Assembly: GCA_944548615.1 (NCBI GenBank)
Contig: OX155954.1
Coordinates: forward strand, 1,407,335 to 1,471,334
Direction of reading: 5' to 3'
From: Micropterix aruncella
Lineage: Eukaryota > Arthropoda > Insecta > Lepidoptera > Micropterigidae
DNA length: 64,000 nt
Position 1 is the first letter of the stretch; the number at the start of each line of letters is the position of its first letter. Shown in pieces: positions 33,127 to 42,935 of this stretch. A program made the translations under genes and the position numbers. The notes under the pieces are model-generated. The model did not search any database. It was not told the DNA's origin and saw only the letters and a list, made by a program, of their open reading frames with translations.

Positions 33127-33444
33127 TATGTTACCTATATACTATATATAATAAATGCCAATACGTTTGGAAATCAAGACAATAATACTAACCAATAAGA
33201 AATCTATCAACATAACAACAGGCAAGCAAATAACAGTTATTTCACTAACTATGAGGACTGCGTATCAATAATATCCTCAATATCCCAAAATAAATTATTT
33301 CAACATGCTGCCAAATGATATCAAACAGTAGAACAATATGAGTACCTTAAATATCAAAGGCGGACATCTACCACCCGTGAGAAAATTGGGTTAGAAGTGA
33401 ATTTTAATAAAACTGGTGGTGGTGCTCTTTTTAACACGCTTTTA

Positions 33445-33640
33445 TTAGGTCAACATGTATGTAACTAACTATGTAATGGAATCTAAGGTAACTAATTTAA
33501 CCATCTTCCAAGGATCGTAGCGACATGAAAATTGGCAGCTGTATGTAGTTCTGATGACAATACAATAATATGGTACTGTCGAACTGATCTGATTATGGAG
33601 TCGGAAGATATGAACTGGAACTTCATGATGGATCTGAATA
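33445..33640 (+). repeat. dispersed repeat 'gtcggaagatatgaactgg', copy 2
   Basis: Nearly identical to the first ~190 bases of copy 1 at 28925. It stops at 'cttcatgatgg' where LINE coding sequence begins. Confidence 0.75.
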
Positions 33641-35280
33641 TAAACGGAAGTATTGTTTCGGATGCTACTGCTGTTGCAGAGCTTTTTAGTGATCACTTCA
33701 ACAAAATAACAGTAAATGTAAATAGTGCATTTGATACTGTAAAAACGTCTCTTGACCTTTTATTAACTTTCCGTAATAGGAATGATAATAGTTTTAAATT
33801 CGCAGAAACGACTCCCCAAGAAATAATAAACGTTAGTAAATTATAAAAAATAAAAACTCTACCGATCTATGGTCAATGTCGACAAAAATCCTGAAGAACT
33901 CTGTGGCGGTAGTAGCTGACTGACTGTGGAGTATTTCCTTGTAAAATGAAATTGGCAAAAGTGATTCCTGTCTATAAAAAAGGTGCTCGCGAGGACAAAA
34001 ATAACTATCGTCCAATATCACTTTTGCCAACTTTTAGTAAAAATTTTGAAAAAATTATTTTACAGCAAATTAGCAATTTCTTCGCTTCGAAACAATTTGG
34101 GTTCCGCAAGTCGTTGTCCACAATAGATACGATTGCGGGTCTTATGGAAAAGTTGCTCTCCAGCCTGGATAAGTCGGAAAAAACTCTGGGTTTATTCTGT
34201 GATCTATCCAAGGCCTTTGATTGCGTCGATCACACCATCTTGCTATGTAAACTCGATCATTATGGCGTTCGAGGCAGGGAACTAAATCTAATAGAGTCTT
34301 ATTTGCAAGGACGAACGCAAGTAACTAAAATACAAAATAGTGTTAGTAAACCCCAGTTAATTACGCAAGGAGTGCCACAAGGCTCTATCCTGGGTCCATT
34401 TCTTTTCCTTGTGTATATAAATGACATACCAGATTGCGTGATATCAGATAATGACGAAATTACCCTTTACGCAGATGATACTTCTCTAATTTTCATATCT
34501 CTTAGATACTTTAATCAAGCGAATTGATGCCACGGTTTAAAAGCTGGGTACTTGGTTCCACGTAAACCGAATATCCCTTAATGCCTCTAAATCAAATTCA
34601 ATTCATTTCTCTCTTCGGCCTTCCCGAGATAACGTCATTAGCATCCGCTATGGTGAAAATGACATTGAAAATGTTGACCATATAAAATTTTTAGGTATCC
34701 ATTTAGATAGTAAACTCCAATGGTCAACTCATTTGGATGAATTGAGCGGAAAATTAGGTAGTGCCACGTTTGCAATAGCAAACGTGGCACTACCTAAATG
34801 GCAAAAATTAAAATATTGTGCGGCTTTGAAGCCGCAAAATCTGTATACTTTGCATATTTCCGTTCCTTACTAAGTTATGGTCTCATGTTTTGGGGAATGG
34901 CGGCAAATTCGGTAAGAATCTTTAGACTTCAAAAAAGAGCGATTCGCAATTTATTTACTATATCATCGCTAACATCTTGCAGGCCGTATTTCGTTGAATC
35001 TGGTATCATGACAATGTATGCCGCTTATATATACCAGGGTGTTATGTACGCACGAAAAAATATCAGCACCACTCCAACAAATTCGGATGTTCATTCGCAC
35101 AACACGCGAAACAAACAAGACTTGCGTCCTTGCAAAGTGCGACTAAGTAAGGTTAGAAATAGTTTCCTGTATCAGTCCAATATATTTTATAACAAGATTC
35201 CATTATGTTTCAGGAGTCTTGGAGACGTTCAATTTAAGAGCAAGGTCCAGATCCAAGTTAAGGACTTTGAGAGTTGATTT
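33637..35280 (+). pseudogene. Jockey-like LINE ORF2, 5'-truncated, broken
   Basis: Three open blocks lie in one frame. 33637-33846 reads ATAVAELFSDHFNKI, the pre-RT region. 33946-34527 holds the RT core: KVIPVYKKG, YRPISLLPTFSKNFEKI, FCDLSKAFDCVDHTIL, TQGVPQGSILGPFLFLVYIN and YADDTSLIF, so motif A Asp and the YADD pair are present. 34798-35277 holds the C-terminal region (AAKSVYFAYFRSLLSYG). Stops at 33843-33940 and after 34524 break it, and the junction near 34754-34797 is a perfect inverted repeat that appears to replace coding sequence. Dead copy, moderately old. Confidence 0.88.
34754..34797. repeat. 20-bp perfect inverted repeat inside LINE
   Basis: TTAGGTAGTGCCACGTTTGC (34754-34773), loop AATA, and its exact complement at 34778-34797. 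It falls where the LINE reading frame is disrupted, so it is probably a local snap-back replication error. Confidence 0.92.
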
Positions 35281-35740
35281 TCCTAATCTTCCATAATTAT
35301 TTATATTACAATCTTTTCTTATTTTTGTGTTTTTTTTTTAATTTTTTAAATTTGATTATTTACATTACTATTTACATTACAAGCATTGATTATCAAAGAT
35401 GGATTATAATATAAAAAATTATATTGACCATTTCTATTGCGACATTGTTATTGATTTAATTTTATATTTTTTATCATCTTAATTTTACTGTTTTATAACC
35501 GACTCTTCGTTTTTATATTTTGACTATCTGCAGTATTTAAGCAGTTCCAATTATTTTTAAAAGATCTTAAATCTTTAATTTAAATTGAAATATTAATTGT
35601 TTTACAATAAAAAAATAATGGTCGATATTTAAAAAAAATATTATACCACATAAGGTATAATACCAGTTACTCAACTTGACTATACCAAGAGTAGGGATTC
35701 CTACCAACTGGCTTATTTAAAAAAAAACTAAAAAAGAAAA
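35281..35740. other. LINE 3' UTR, AT-rich
   Basis: AT-rich sequence following the LINE stop codon; probably 3' UTR to about 35620. No other feature. Confidence 0.4.
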
Positions 35741-35744
35741 AACT

Positions 35745-35990
35745 ATATGATAATATGGTACCGTCGAACTGATCTGATGATGGAGTCGGAAGATATGAAC
35801 AGGAACTTCATGAAGGAAAAGTCTTGGAATGAACTTTGACCACGATTAGGTTTCTGATGATAAAGCCGGAAGATAGGCACTGGCATTCCATGATGGAATA
35901 TCGTATCATAGCCGTGTTTGGACTTGTTAGGTTAGTAACTTTGACCACGATTAAGTTTCAAGGTCTGATGATGAAGCCGGATTTTTTGGT
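35745..35990 (+). repeat. dispersed repeat 'gtcggaagatatgaactgg', copy 3
   Basis: Starts 'gataatatggtaccgtcgaact', overlapping by about 70 bases the end of copy 2, and continues with the ~120-bp internal duplicates seen in copy 1. The LINE at 33637-35740 is thus bracketed by one repeat. Confidence 0.7.
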
Positions 35991-36358
35991 TTTTACGTGC
36001 ATTTCGTTTTTAGTGTTTTTTTAAAAACTATTAATTTATTTATTCAACTTGTGGTGGTGCGCTTTCAAGCCGGGTCAGCAATACCACATTTTCTACACTG
36101 AAAGTCGATATTGTTTTCAAACGCACACCAAGACACGATTTTTTTTAATATAATTAAAAAAACACATCTGGATTATAAAAATATAATTTCACTTATTTTT
36201 CAAAGAAATTGATTATCAATATTATGTCTGGAGTATTAACGCACGCTTCACAAAAAATAACTCATTTTTTCTCTAATTCAAGTTTTACTCATAAAATTAA
36301 ATGCTTATAATATTATTATACTCATATAATTAAAAAATGCTTAACCCCGTAAGGGGCT
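35991..36358. other. unassigned AT-rich DNA
   Basis: Nothing recognised before the hAT element. Confidence 0.3.
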
Positions 36359-36366
36359 CTCTAGAC

Positions 36367-37159
36367 CAGCCTTCCGCAACCCTGGGGTCGCGAAATATAA
36401 TTATGGGGTCGTCTAAAAAGTCAGCAAGGTCCTGTGCTTATCGATTTTTATTAAAGTTTATGCGTAAAATATAACCTCTCCATACACATTTTGATTTCAA
36501 TTTCTTTAAAACGGAGAGATTCGATGAACTTAAAAGAAAAGGAGCAGCTGATCGATTTAATGTCCGATGAAAGCCTTCGAGCTATTTTCAAAACCACGGA
36601 TCTATCCAAGTTCTGGATAATGACGGAAAAGGATTATCCACTGTTGTACAAAATATCTCTGCTGAAATTGCTGCCATTCGCATCTACATACCTGTGTGAG
36701 ACAGCTTTCTCCACATTGACCGCTATAAAAACAAAATATCGCTCCAGACAATGTAGAACCTGATTTGAGGGTGTCTATTTCTAATAATATATCACCAAGA
36801 ATTAATATGCTGACTGAATGTGTGCAAGCACAAGGTTCAAATTAATTTTTAAACTTACTTACCTAATTTTATTAGTGAATAAAATGTTAAAATAATTGCT
36901 TGTCTCATTTAATGCCTTCATAAATATGTTAAAGGCATATTTTCTCGTTTGCTCTAATATTATTTTCCAAAATAAATAAACTTTCCGATATAATTTACGA
37001 AATAAAAACAGCTAGAACATGGAGAAAAATTGAAGTTTACCTTGATCTCGTTACCTGAACCAACCTTTGCATTTGTAAATTTAGTGTTTTTTTCTGGGGT
37101 CGCTGAAAACTCTTTTTTTAATTTTGGGGTAGCAACATCAAAAAGGTTGCGAACCGCTG
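36367..37159 (+). mobile_element. hAT element, ZBED/buster-like, internally deleted
   Basis: Ends CAGCCTTCCGCAACC and, inverted, CAGCGGTTCGCAACC are flanked by the exact 8-bp duplication CTCTAGAC (36359-36366, 37160-37167). Both ends carry the 'ggggtcgc' and 'ggggtagc' phrases usual for this hAT branch. Length is 793 bp. Confidence 0.92.
36491..36763 (+). pseudogene. hAT transposase C-terminal fragment (ZBED/FAM200-like)
   Basis: The frame carries FWIMTEKDYPLLYKISLLKL followed by LPFASTYLCETAFSTLTAIK and TKYRSR, the C-terminal dimerisation domain of this branch (LPFxSTYLCExxFSxLxxIKxKYR). A frameshift or indel then breaks it: bases after 36763 encode the expected NVEPDLRVSIS in another frame. 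DDE and BED parts are gone. Confidence 0.85.
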
Positions 37160-37167
37160 CTCTAGAC

Positions 37168-37345
37168 GATCAAGCATCGCATCTCGGGCTGGGAGGGGAT
37201 CGTAAACCGCAGGAAATATGCAAATATATATTTTTTTTATATTTACAAAAAATGCCTAAAGTTTCACACCAGAAAATCACGCCATTCATTGACACAGTTT
37301 GAGAGTTTTGAGACCAGCTCTGATGCATGTTTTCATTAGTCGTAT
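37168..37345. other. 3' flank of U2 sequence
   Basis: AT-rich; no poly-A tract follows the U2 3' end on the minus strand, which argues against a simple processed pseudogene. Confidence 0.4.
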
Positions 37346-37347
37346 AT

Positions 37348-37534
37348 TGGGCCGATCCCGGCGGCACTGCAATGCCGGGCCAACCCGCGGCGAGGGTGGA
37401 GCAAGCCCCTAACACCTCGCCATTTTCCAAAAATCAGTTTAATATACTGGTCCCGCAATGCGGGAACTATCAGATATTAAGCTGATAAGAACAGATACTA
37501 CACTTTGATCTTAGCCAAAAGGCCGAGAAGCGAT
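37348..37534 (-). ncRNA. U2 spliceosomal snRNA
   Basis: Read on the minus strand from 37534: ATCGCTTCTCGGCCTTTTGG, stem-loop I, then the branch-point recognition sequence GTAGTA (37501-37496). A CCCGCAATGCGGG-type loop and the Sm site ATTTTTGG (37435-37428) follow. The 3' domain contains GGGGCTTGCTCC and ends CGCCGGGATCGGCCC. About 187 nt and all core motifs fit a full-length insect U2, which pairs with intron branch points. There are no visible disabling changes. However, a retroposon with a target duplication sits across its 5' end, so the natural upstream promoter has been moved about 300 bp away. It may therefore be a recently silenced copy. Confidence 0.94.
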
Positions 37535-37543
37535 ACCAGAATC
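37532..37543 (-). repeat. 12-bp target duplication at U2 5' end
   Basis: GATTCTGGTATC on the minus strand, identical to 37851-37840. It overlaps the first three bases of U2. Confidence 0.85.
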
Positions 37544-37839
37544 AAATCAAATCAAATATCTGTCGACGGGCCTTGCTAGAGGCCCGTGACATCTTCCACT
37601 AGGCATTTTGCCTTTTCGTGGGGTGTCACGTGAGCCGGGCCCATTGGCCCGGCTTTCTGGAATGGCGTCACAGGGCTTTGTGCCCTGTGGCAAGATTCAT
37701 TGTTATGTGCTTAGGCACCTTATCGTGAAGGATTGTGACGGGAGGTGGTAATGACATCTTTTGTGGCAAGGCTGCTGTGCTGCGATACCCGCGCTGGTGG
37801 TCCGCTAATCAAGCAGACTGCGCGGGTACGGCTTCCAAT
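37544..37839 (-). mobile_element. retroposon inserted at the U2 5' boundary, hairpin-rich 3' region
   Basis: On the minus strand the element runs from 37839 to a short (ATTTG)3 tail (about 37560-37544), bracketed by the 12-bp duplication. Strong stems: ACGGGCC/GGCCCGT (37566-37572 with 37581-37587), AGCCGGGCC/GGCCCGGCT (37633-37641 with 37646-37654) and CACAGGGC/GCCCTGTG (37669-37676 with 37682-37689). An outer pairing GTGACA/TGTCAC (37586-37591 with 37624-37629) is also possible. No clear pol III boxes, so a 5'-truncated LINE 3' UTR is more likely than a SINE. Confidence 0.7.
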
Positions 37840-37851
37840 GATACCAGAATC

Positions 37852-37980
37852 CGGCCACCGAAAAACCCTAACGTTTCCAGCGACACCTTCGCTAACGACG
37901 TTCCAAATCGATCGCGACGCGCTCTACCGGCATAAACGCAAACGTACCAAATCGAGCATAATAAAACAATTGTAATCTTA
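37852..37980 (-). promoter_or_regulatory. displaced upstream region of U2
   Basis: Before the insertion this CpG-rich block would have abutted U2. If the copy was once active, its proximal sequence element should lie here, about 40-65 bases above 37851. I cannot identify the element with certainty. Confidence 0.3.
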
Positions 37981-39318
37981 TCAATTTTATTTATATTTTA
38001 AACAATACGATAATTTTAATGTTAAAGTATTTAAACAATAATAAAGAAAACATTAATATATCTTATAACAACTTGCGAACATTATTTTATAAAACTAATA
38101 TGAATTTCTCGGAGATTAGTAAGTAGGTATGACAATATAAATTATATATATTTATATGTAAGAAAACACAGTAAGTTTATATAATGAAGAATGTCTTATA
38201 TATCTAAGTGTACTGCGCCTAATCATTATGAAAAATACATGTGTATATTTTTTGTGACTAGGATTAATAATCTAACTCACAAATAGAAAAAGACGGATAG
38301 AAAAGAGATTAAATTGGCTACATAGCAATGGTTTGAAAAGCATCGCTAGGCAGCCAGATATTTTTGAAGTATTATAAACATACATTTTATTACAGGAATC
38401 GCTAAATGCAGGGAGGAAATGCTTGTCTTTTTAAAATTATACATGAGACACAAAACATATGTACTGAAAAATATTCTTAGTACATTGTGGTTTTATTTAT
38501 CCCTACCGCATTATGCTAATACATAAAAAACAATCAAATGTTGATTTTGAAAATGTTACGTTTGTACAGCACACAAAAATGTTGCTTTACATCGGAAACG
38601 TGAATCAAATGTGACCTTTTTTGATGTAATAAAAGAATTAAGTTTTTTACTCTCTGTATATTTTAACACTTTATGATAAGAACTCCAATTAAAGAGGCAG
38701 GAGAGGCTTTCATGATTATGATTTTACGATAACTTTCTGCGGTAAATAGTTCCAGCTGCGATTGAAAAAGTATGTGATATTGATAACAAAACGATCTCAT
38801 TTTGCAGTAATATGGAATAAGACACATTTCAACACATCTCAAGTGACAAACGTTCACAGGATTTCTGCAGTTAGCGATTAACGTACAGAAATAAATTTTA
38901 ACACTGCACACATTTCGGTCGAGTATGTATCTCAAATCTCAAACCAAAAAAGAAGGGTTAAATCGTTTATCGGATTAAGGAGTGACACCGGGCCCAAAAA
39001 AATACACAAAGAGTAAGGTAAGTAGAGTTAAAGGCACATGAGGTCAAGTTTTCAGAAAATGAGTGAAAAAAATGTAACTGTAAAAGTCAAAAATAGGTCA
39101 AAAAGTGTAACTATGTAAAAAAATGCAATGCACGCACCGTTCTTTTAATGCTTAGATTTTGCTTTATATATAATGATGGTCCCCCGCTTTTTTGTATGGT
39201 TTATAAAACTCACATGAACAACTGTCATATATGGGTTACACTACTACTGCACTCTGTTGGTTAATAGTATCAGCTACTACCGCTGCGCTCTCCCGGTTAA
39301 TAGCAGAGTGAAGTCGCA
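37981..39318. other. unassigned intergenic DNA
   Basis: No gene recognised between U2 and the 3' end of gene B. Confidence 0.35.
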
Positions 39319-39324
39319 TTTATT
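39319..39324 (-). terminator. polyadenylation signal of gene B
   Basis: AATAAA on the minus strand, about 175 bases after the stop codon of gene B. Confidence 0.5.
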
Positions 39325-39498
39325 TTGTAATAATAATTCCGGAACACGCAAAATCCTAAATGTCATCCATTAATCAGTCGTCAGAACGATAATCGAAATA
39401 GTCACATAAATAAACAAAAAATCGACGGCGAAACCGCTTGAGCAGAGTGGTTTGAATCCTCGCTCATTTTAGTAGCGCTCCCCGCCGATAGATGCTAC

Positions 39499-39588
39499 TC
39501 AGGAGGACGCCGTCGCCGTATTCTTGTGCTCGACGTACAGGAAGTACGTGCTGGCGGCATAGGCGATCGTGTTGAAGAGGCCGAAAGC
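39499..39588 (-). CDS. gene B last exon
   Basis: Acceptor gttgtttccAG; 29 codons AFGLFNTIAYAASTYFLYVE... then TGA at 39501-39499. Helix 4 and a short polar tail. Confidence 0.84.
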   Translation of the reverse strand, partial: AFGLFNTIAYAASTYFLYVEHKNTATASS

Positions 39589-41438
39589 CTGGAAACAACG
39601 GATGAATGAGTTTTAAAAATGTATAATTAGGTGCGCTTTGGATGAATGACTCTCGTCGGATGGATGAGTTGCGCTTACCCCGGCGGTGAGATTGGCGGAT
39701 CGGAAGAATATGTAGGGAGGGTTCCAGATGGCGAGCTGGACGATGAAGGCGATCGTGTACAGGACCGTGATGATGCCCGTGTTCAGTAGTTCCTGAAAAA
39801 TACAATTTACTTTTAAATAGGTCGAATCGTGTTAAAATTTTGACATTTCACGCAATCGCCGCCGTCCAGAACTATAAACTATCGGCGCGAGCGGAAACTG
39901 CGAACTATCACGGAAATTTTGACCGTTTTTAAACCGGAAAGCTGCTTTGTGTGGGTGTTTCACTGACCTCTATTATTAGAGGCCAGTCGAGTCTATACTT
40001 CCTAGTGCATTTTTATAAATAAAGCTAAAGAACGTCTTGGTGACTTAATATGTTTTTCTCGTATATCTATTATCATTGATTATACAGTGACTACATAAGC
40101 AATGGTATAACGAAGCTATTTTCTCGGACTCTAAAGTGACGAGAATTCATCAAAACGGCCGTGTTTGATACTAATATTTCAAAGCACACTTGAATAATTG
40201 GAAAGGTGGTAAGTTGTTTTACTGCGTTGATATCTTGTCTGAACCAACATTTCTGAATAGTTGATTTTACGATACTCTTTATAAACAAAGTGAAACAATA
40301 CAGTCAATTGAGAGAAATTGACTTTCTCATAGACATTGCCTTATGCAGAAAAAAGAACTTGTTTCAAATAAAAGGTTTTCAAATTCATATATGACTCTGT
40401 TGTTACGCTTTTTGGTTATATTATATTATGTTGTCAGGAATTTGCCGGTTGGGGGTGAATCAGTACGAGCAACTGAACAACTTTTGATTTAAAAAAATGG
40501 GAAAAACAAAGACAAAAAAAATATTATTTTAAGTTGTTTTTTAATTCAAAAATTTGAAGAACTTTACCAAAATGGGTGAATCAGTACAAGCAACTGAACA
40601 ACGTTTAATTAAAAAAAATGGTAAAAACAAAGAAAAAAAAATATTATTTTAAGTGGTTTTTTATTCGAAAATTTGAAGAACTTTACCAAAGGGGGAGAAT
40701 CAGTAGGAGCAACTGAACAACGTTTGATTTTAAAAATAGGTAAAAACAAAGAAAAAAAAAATATTTTAAGTTGTTTTTTAATTCAAAAATTTGAAGAACT
40801 TGACTGTTAAATAAAAGTTTGACAAGCGTTTGAGCACGTAGCGTCATCTATCGGTTGGTACAATATCGCTAATAAACGATATTAAAGATATTTTACCTAC
40901 CACTAGATGGCGCATCGTGCTCAGCGCTTTTTATACTATTTTTCAAAATGAAATGTAGGTATATATATTTTTTTTTTAAAACAAGATATTGTTTTTCTAC
41001 ATTTTTTTATTATAAGTTGCTTACCTGCTCGTACTGATTAACCCTAGTTCAAGAATGCCGGTTAATTAAAACCCACCCCGTATATTTGTGCTCTTGTTTA
41101 TCCTCGCCTAAGTCTGTCATGACCTCTTTCAGTAGCGTTCGAGAAGCAATCGGAGAAGTATGTATAGTTGGCGTTACGTCTAATTAAGTCTAATACATTT
41201 AAGACTCTGTGAGATCGTCTGATATGGAGAGATTAGGTTATTTATTTAACTGAAAGATTTTAACGTTTACCGATAATATCCAATTGAAAGGTACTTTCAG
41301 CGCCTCTCTGATGCTAAGCAGGTAGACGATCGACCAGGCTATCGTAGCTATGAAGCTCACCACAGCCACCAGCATGAACCAGTGGGTCCCCCCTAAGACG
41401 ACCGGCGAAGCGCATGCCATGCAGATTATACCAAACAC
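39499..41438 (-). CDS. MARVEL-domain membrane protein (gene B), last three exons
   Basis: complement(39499..39588, 39679..39792, 41271..41438) encodes 123 residues in phase 0 with GT-AG introns. It starts mid-protein at VFGIICMACASPVVLGG and ends HKNTATASS. Hydrophobic segments lie at about residues 1-17, 20-42, 57-78 and 95-112, the four-helix MARVEL layout, with a WNPPYIFF loop. The exon layout parallels gene A, and the two are arranged head-to-tail on one strand. The first coding exon (expected ~35-45 codons) was not found up to 64000. No stops or frame breaks, so I take it as functional. Likely role: membrane trafficking or septate-junction-type membrane organisation, by family only. Confidence 0.85.
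39679..39792 (-). CDS. gene B penultimate exon
   Basis: Acceptor tatttttcAG, donor GTAAGC; 38 codons beginning ELLNTGIITVLYTIAFIVQL, helix 3 and the following loop. Confidence 0.84.
39793..40449. other. gene B intron, first part
   Basis: Unassigned sequence between the penultimate exon and the satellite block. Confidence 0.35.
40450..40802 (+). repeat. three tandem ~120-bp units
   Basis: Unit starts are at about 40451, 40571 and 40691, each with 'gaatcagta(c/g)(g/a)agcaactgaacaac', an A-rich block and 'ttgaagaactt'. Periods 121 and 119. It lies within a gene B intron. Confidence 0.92.
40900..40913 (+). promoter_or_regulatory. CTCF-like motif
   Basis: CCACTAGATGGCGC, the best CTCF core match in the window, in a gene B intron. 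Confidence 0.4.
41271..41438 (-). CDS. gene B internal exon
   Basis: Acceptor cttgtttcAG before 41438, donor GTAAAC after 41271; 56 codons, helix 1 and helix 2, ending PFNWILS. Confidence 0.82.
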
Positions 41439-42570
41439 CTGAAACAAGCGAAAAATACAACGTTAGATATGAAAATCTTCCTCCCACCAAACAATTCGGA
41501 TCCAGCGTCAAGAAAGCAGAACAGCGCTAACGAAATTAAAATTAAAGACATTAATTTTTAAAAACGGGCGGCTGTTAGCGCAAACGCCGCGTGTTTAATT
41601 AACAGTAAAGCGGAAAAAATGGGGGCACGCAAACAGTCGTTATTTTATTATTCAAGAATCGCAAGCTACAGCCGTAGGTACCTACGAGAAGAGCCCAAAT
41701 ATTGACGAAGCGTATATTTCAAGGTTTCTTTTTTAAACGCCTATTTTTGCTTTGCTGCTTCTAAATTTCAAAGAGAGTTTGTGGATCTGATGTGGCCACA
41801 CAGAGGACGACCTCAAGGTATTATGGTCTAGAGGCCTAAATTTTAGGCGTTTTTCCGAGTAGGATTATAAAAAAAACATGTTTACAATCCATCTTTTTTA
41901 CAAAATGTTCATTGACGTTTCACGAATACAAAAAAAAACACTAAAAAAACAACAATTCAAAGAGTTACAGGCTAAAACAAAGATGGGGGCTAAAAAAGGT
42001 GCGTCCTAGTCGACATGTTTCCAACCCTTGCAGTGTTACGAAACGAAGCAAATCAAACAAATCTTGATTAGTAAGGACGTCGGTATGACCCAAACCTTAG
42101 AAAGAAAGATATTCTTTTTTTTCGCAAAATGGCGATTTAAACAAAAAATTTTTGCTACTGTTTATTTAATTTAACTTTTTTTTTTAAATTGCATTTTTTT
42201 AATCCATGATATGTCGATTAGGTCGAAAACAGTAGTTTCGAGAAAAAAGCATTTAAAGTTTGAGACAAAGTTTCGAGAGCGTATCTAAGATAATGGTACT
42301 TAATTCTCACATTTGTTTCTCATTTTAAATAAACATTTTCTGAAGTGTTTACAGCTAAGCGAGCTGTTCTAGCTTCATAATCATGAAGTCGGGGATTACA
42401 TTATAGTATCATACGGGGGTCTATTGATCGATTCGTTACGGCACGATCAGTTTATTTGTCACGTCACAAAAGTCACTGTAACTCCGAAAGTATTTTAAGG
42501 TCTATTTTTAAAGGTCTAAACTTTTAAAATATACAAAGGAAAAAAAACGATTATTTCAAATTCCTAGACC
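41439..42570. other. gene B upstream intron, unassigned
   Basis: No exon or repeat ends recognised. Confidence 0.3.
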
Positions 42571-42574
42571 AGAA

Positions 42575-42935
42575 TACTTTTTAATAAATTGCCCGAAAGA
42601 TTAAAAGCGATTAAAAACATCGATATTTTCAAGAGATCCATCCGAGTCTATCTGCTTAAAATCAACGTGTATGCTCATAACGACTTCTTAAAATATTTTG
42701 AAAATACATAGCATCGTATCTACCCATTTAATCTAATACATATTATTTATTGTCAATTGTTTTGTTGTAAACTGTTATCATATATAGTCTTTGTTTTTGT
42801 AAATTAGTAAGTTTAAAGTTATATATTGTATATCATCTCTTGGCTAAATTGAGTAACTAGTTTAAGATTAATTACTGTCAATCCTAAACAATTGTATGGT
42901 TGTATTAGAAATAAATACTTTTTATCTTTATCTTA
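42575..42935 (+). pseudogene. LINE 3' end
   Basis: A frame reading FNKLPERLKAIKNIDIFKRS, IRVYLLKINVYAHNDF is the extreme C-terminus of a Jockey/CR1-like ORF2 (xNKLPxxIKxxxxxxxFKxxxxxYLL). A ~200-bp 3' UTR and the tail 'ctttttatctttatctta' follow. Everything upstream is missing. Confidence 0.7.

Noticed and set aside
37735..37975. Open frames of 66 and 76 residues
   Set aside because: They span the retroposon insertion boundary and the displaced U2 upstream region, so they cannot be one conserved gene.
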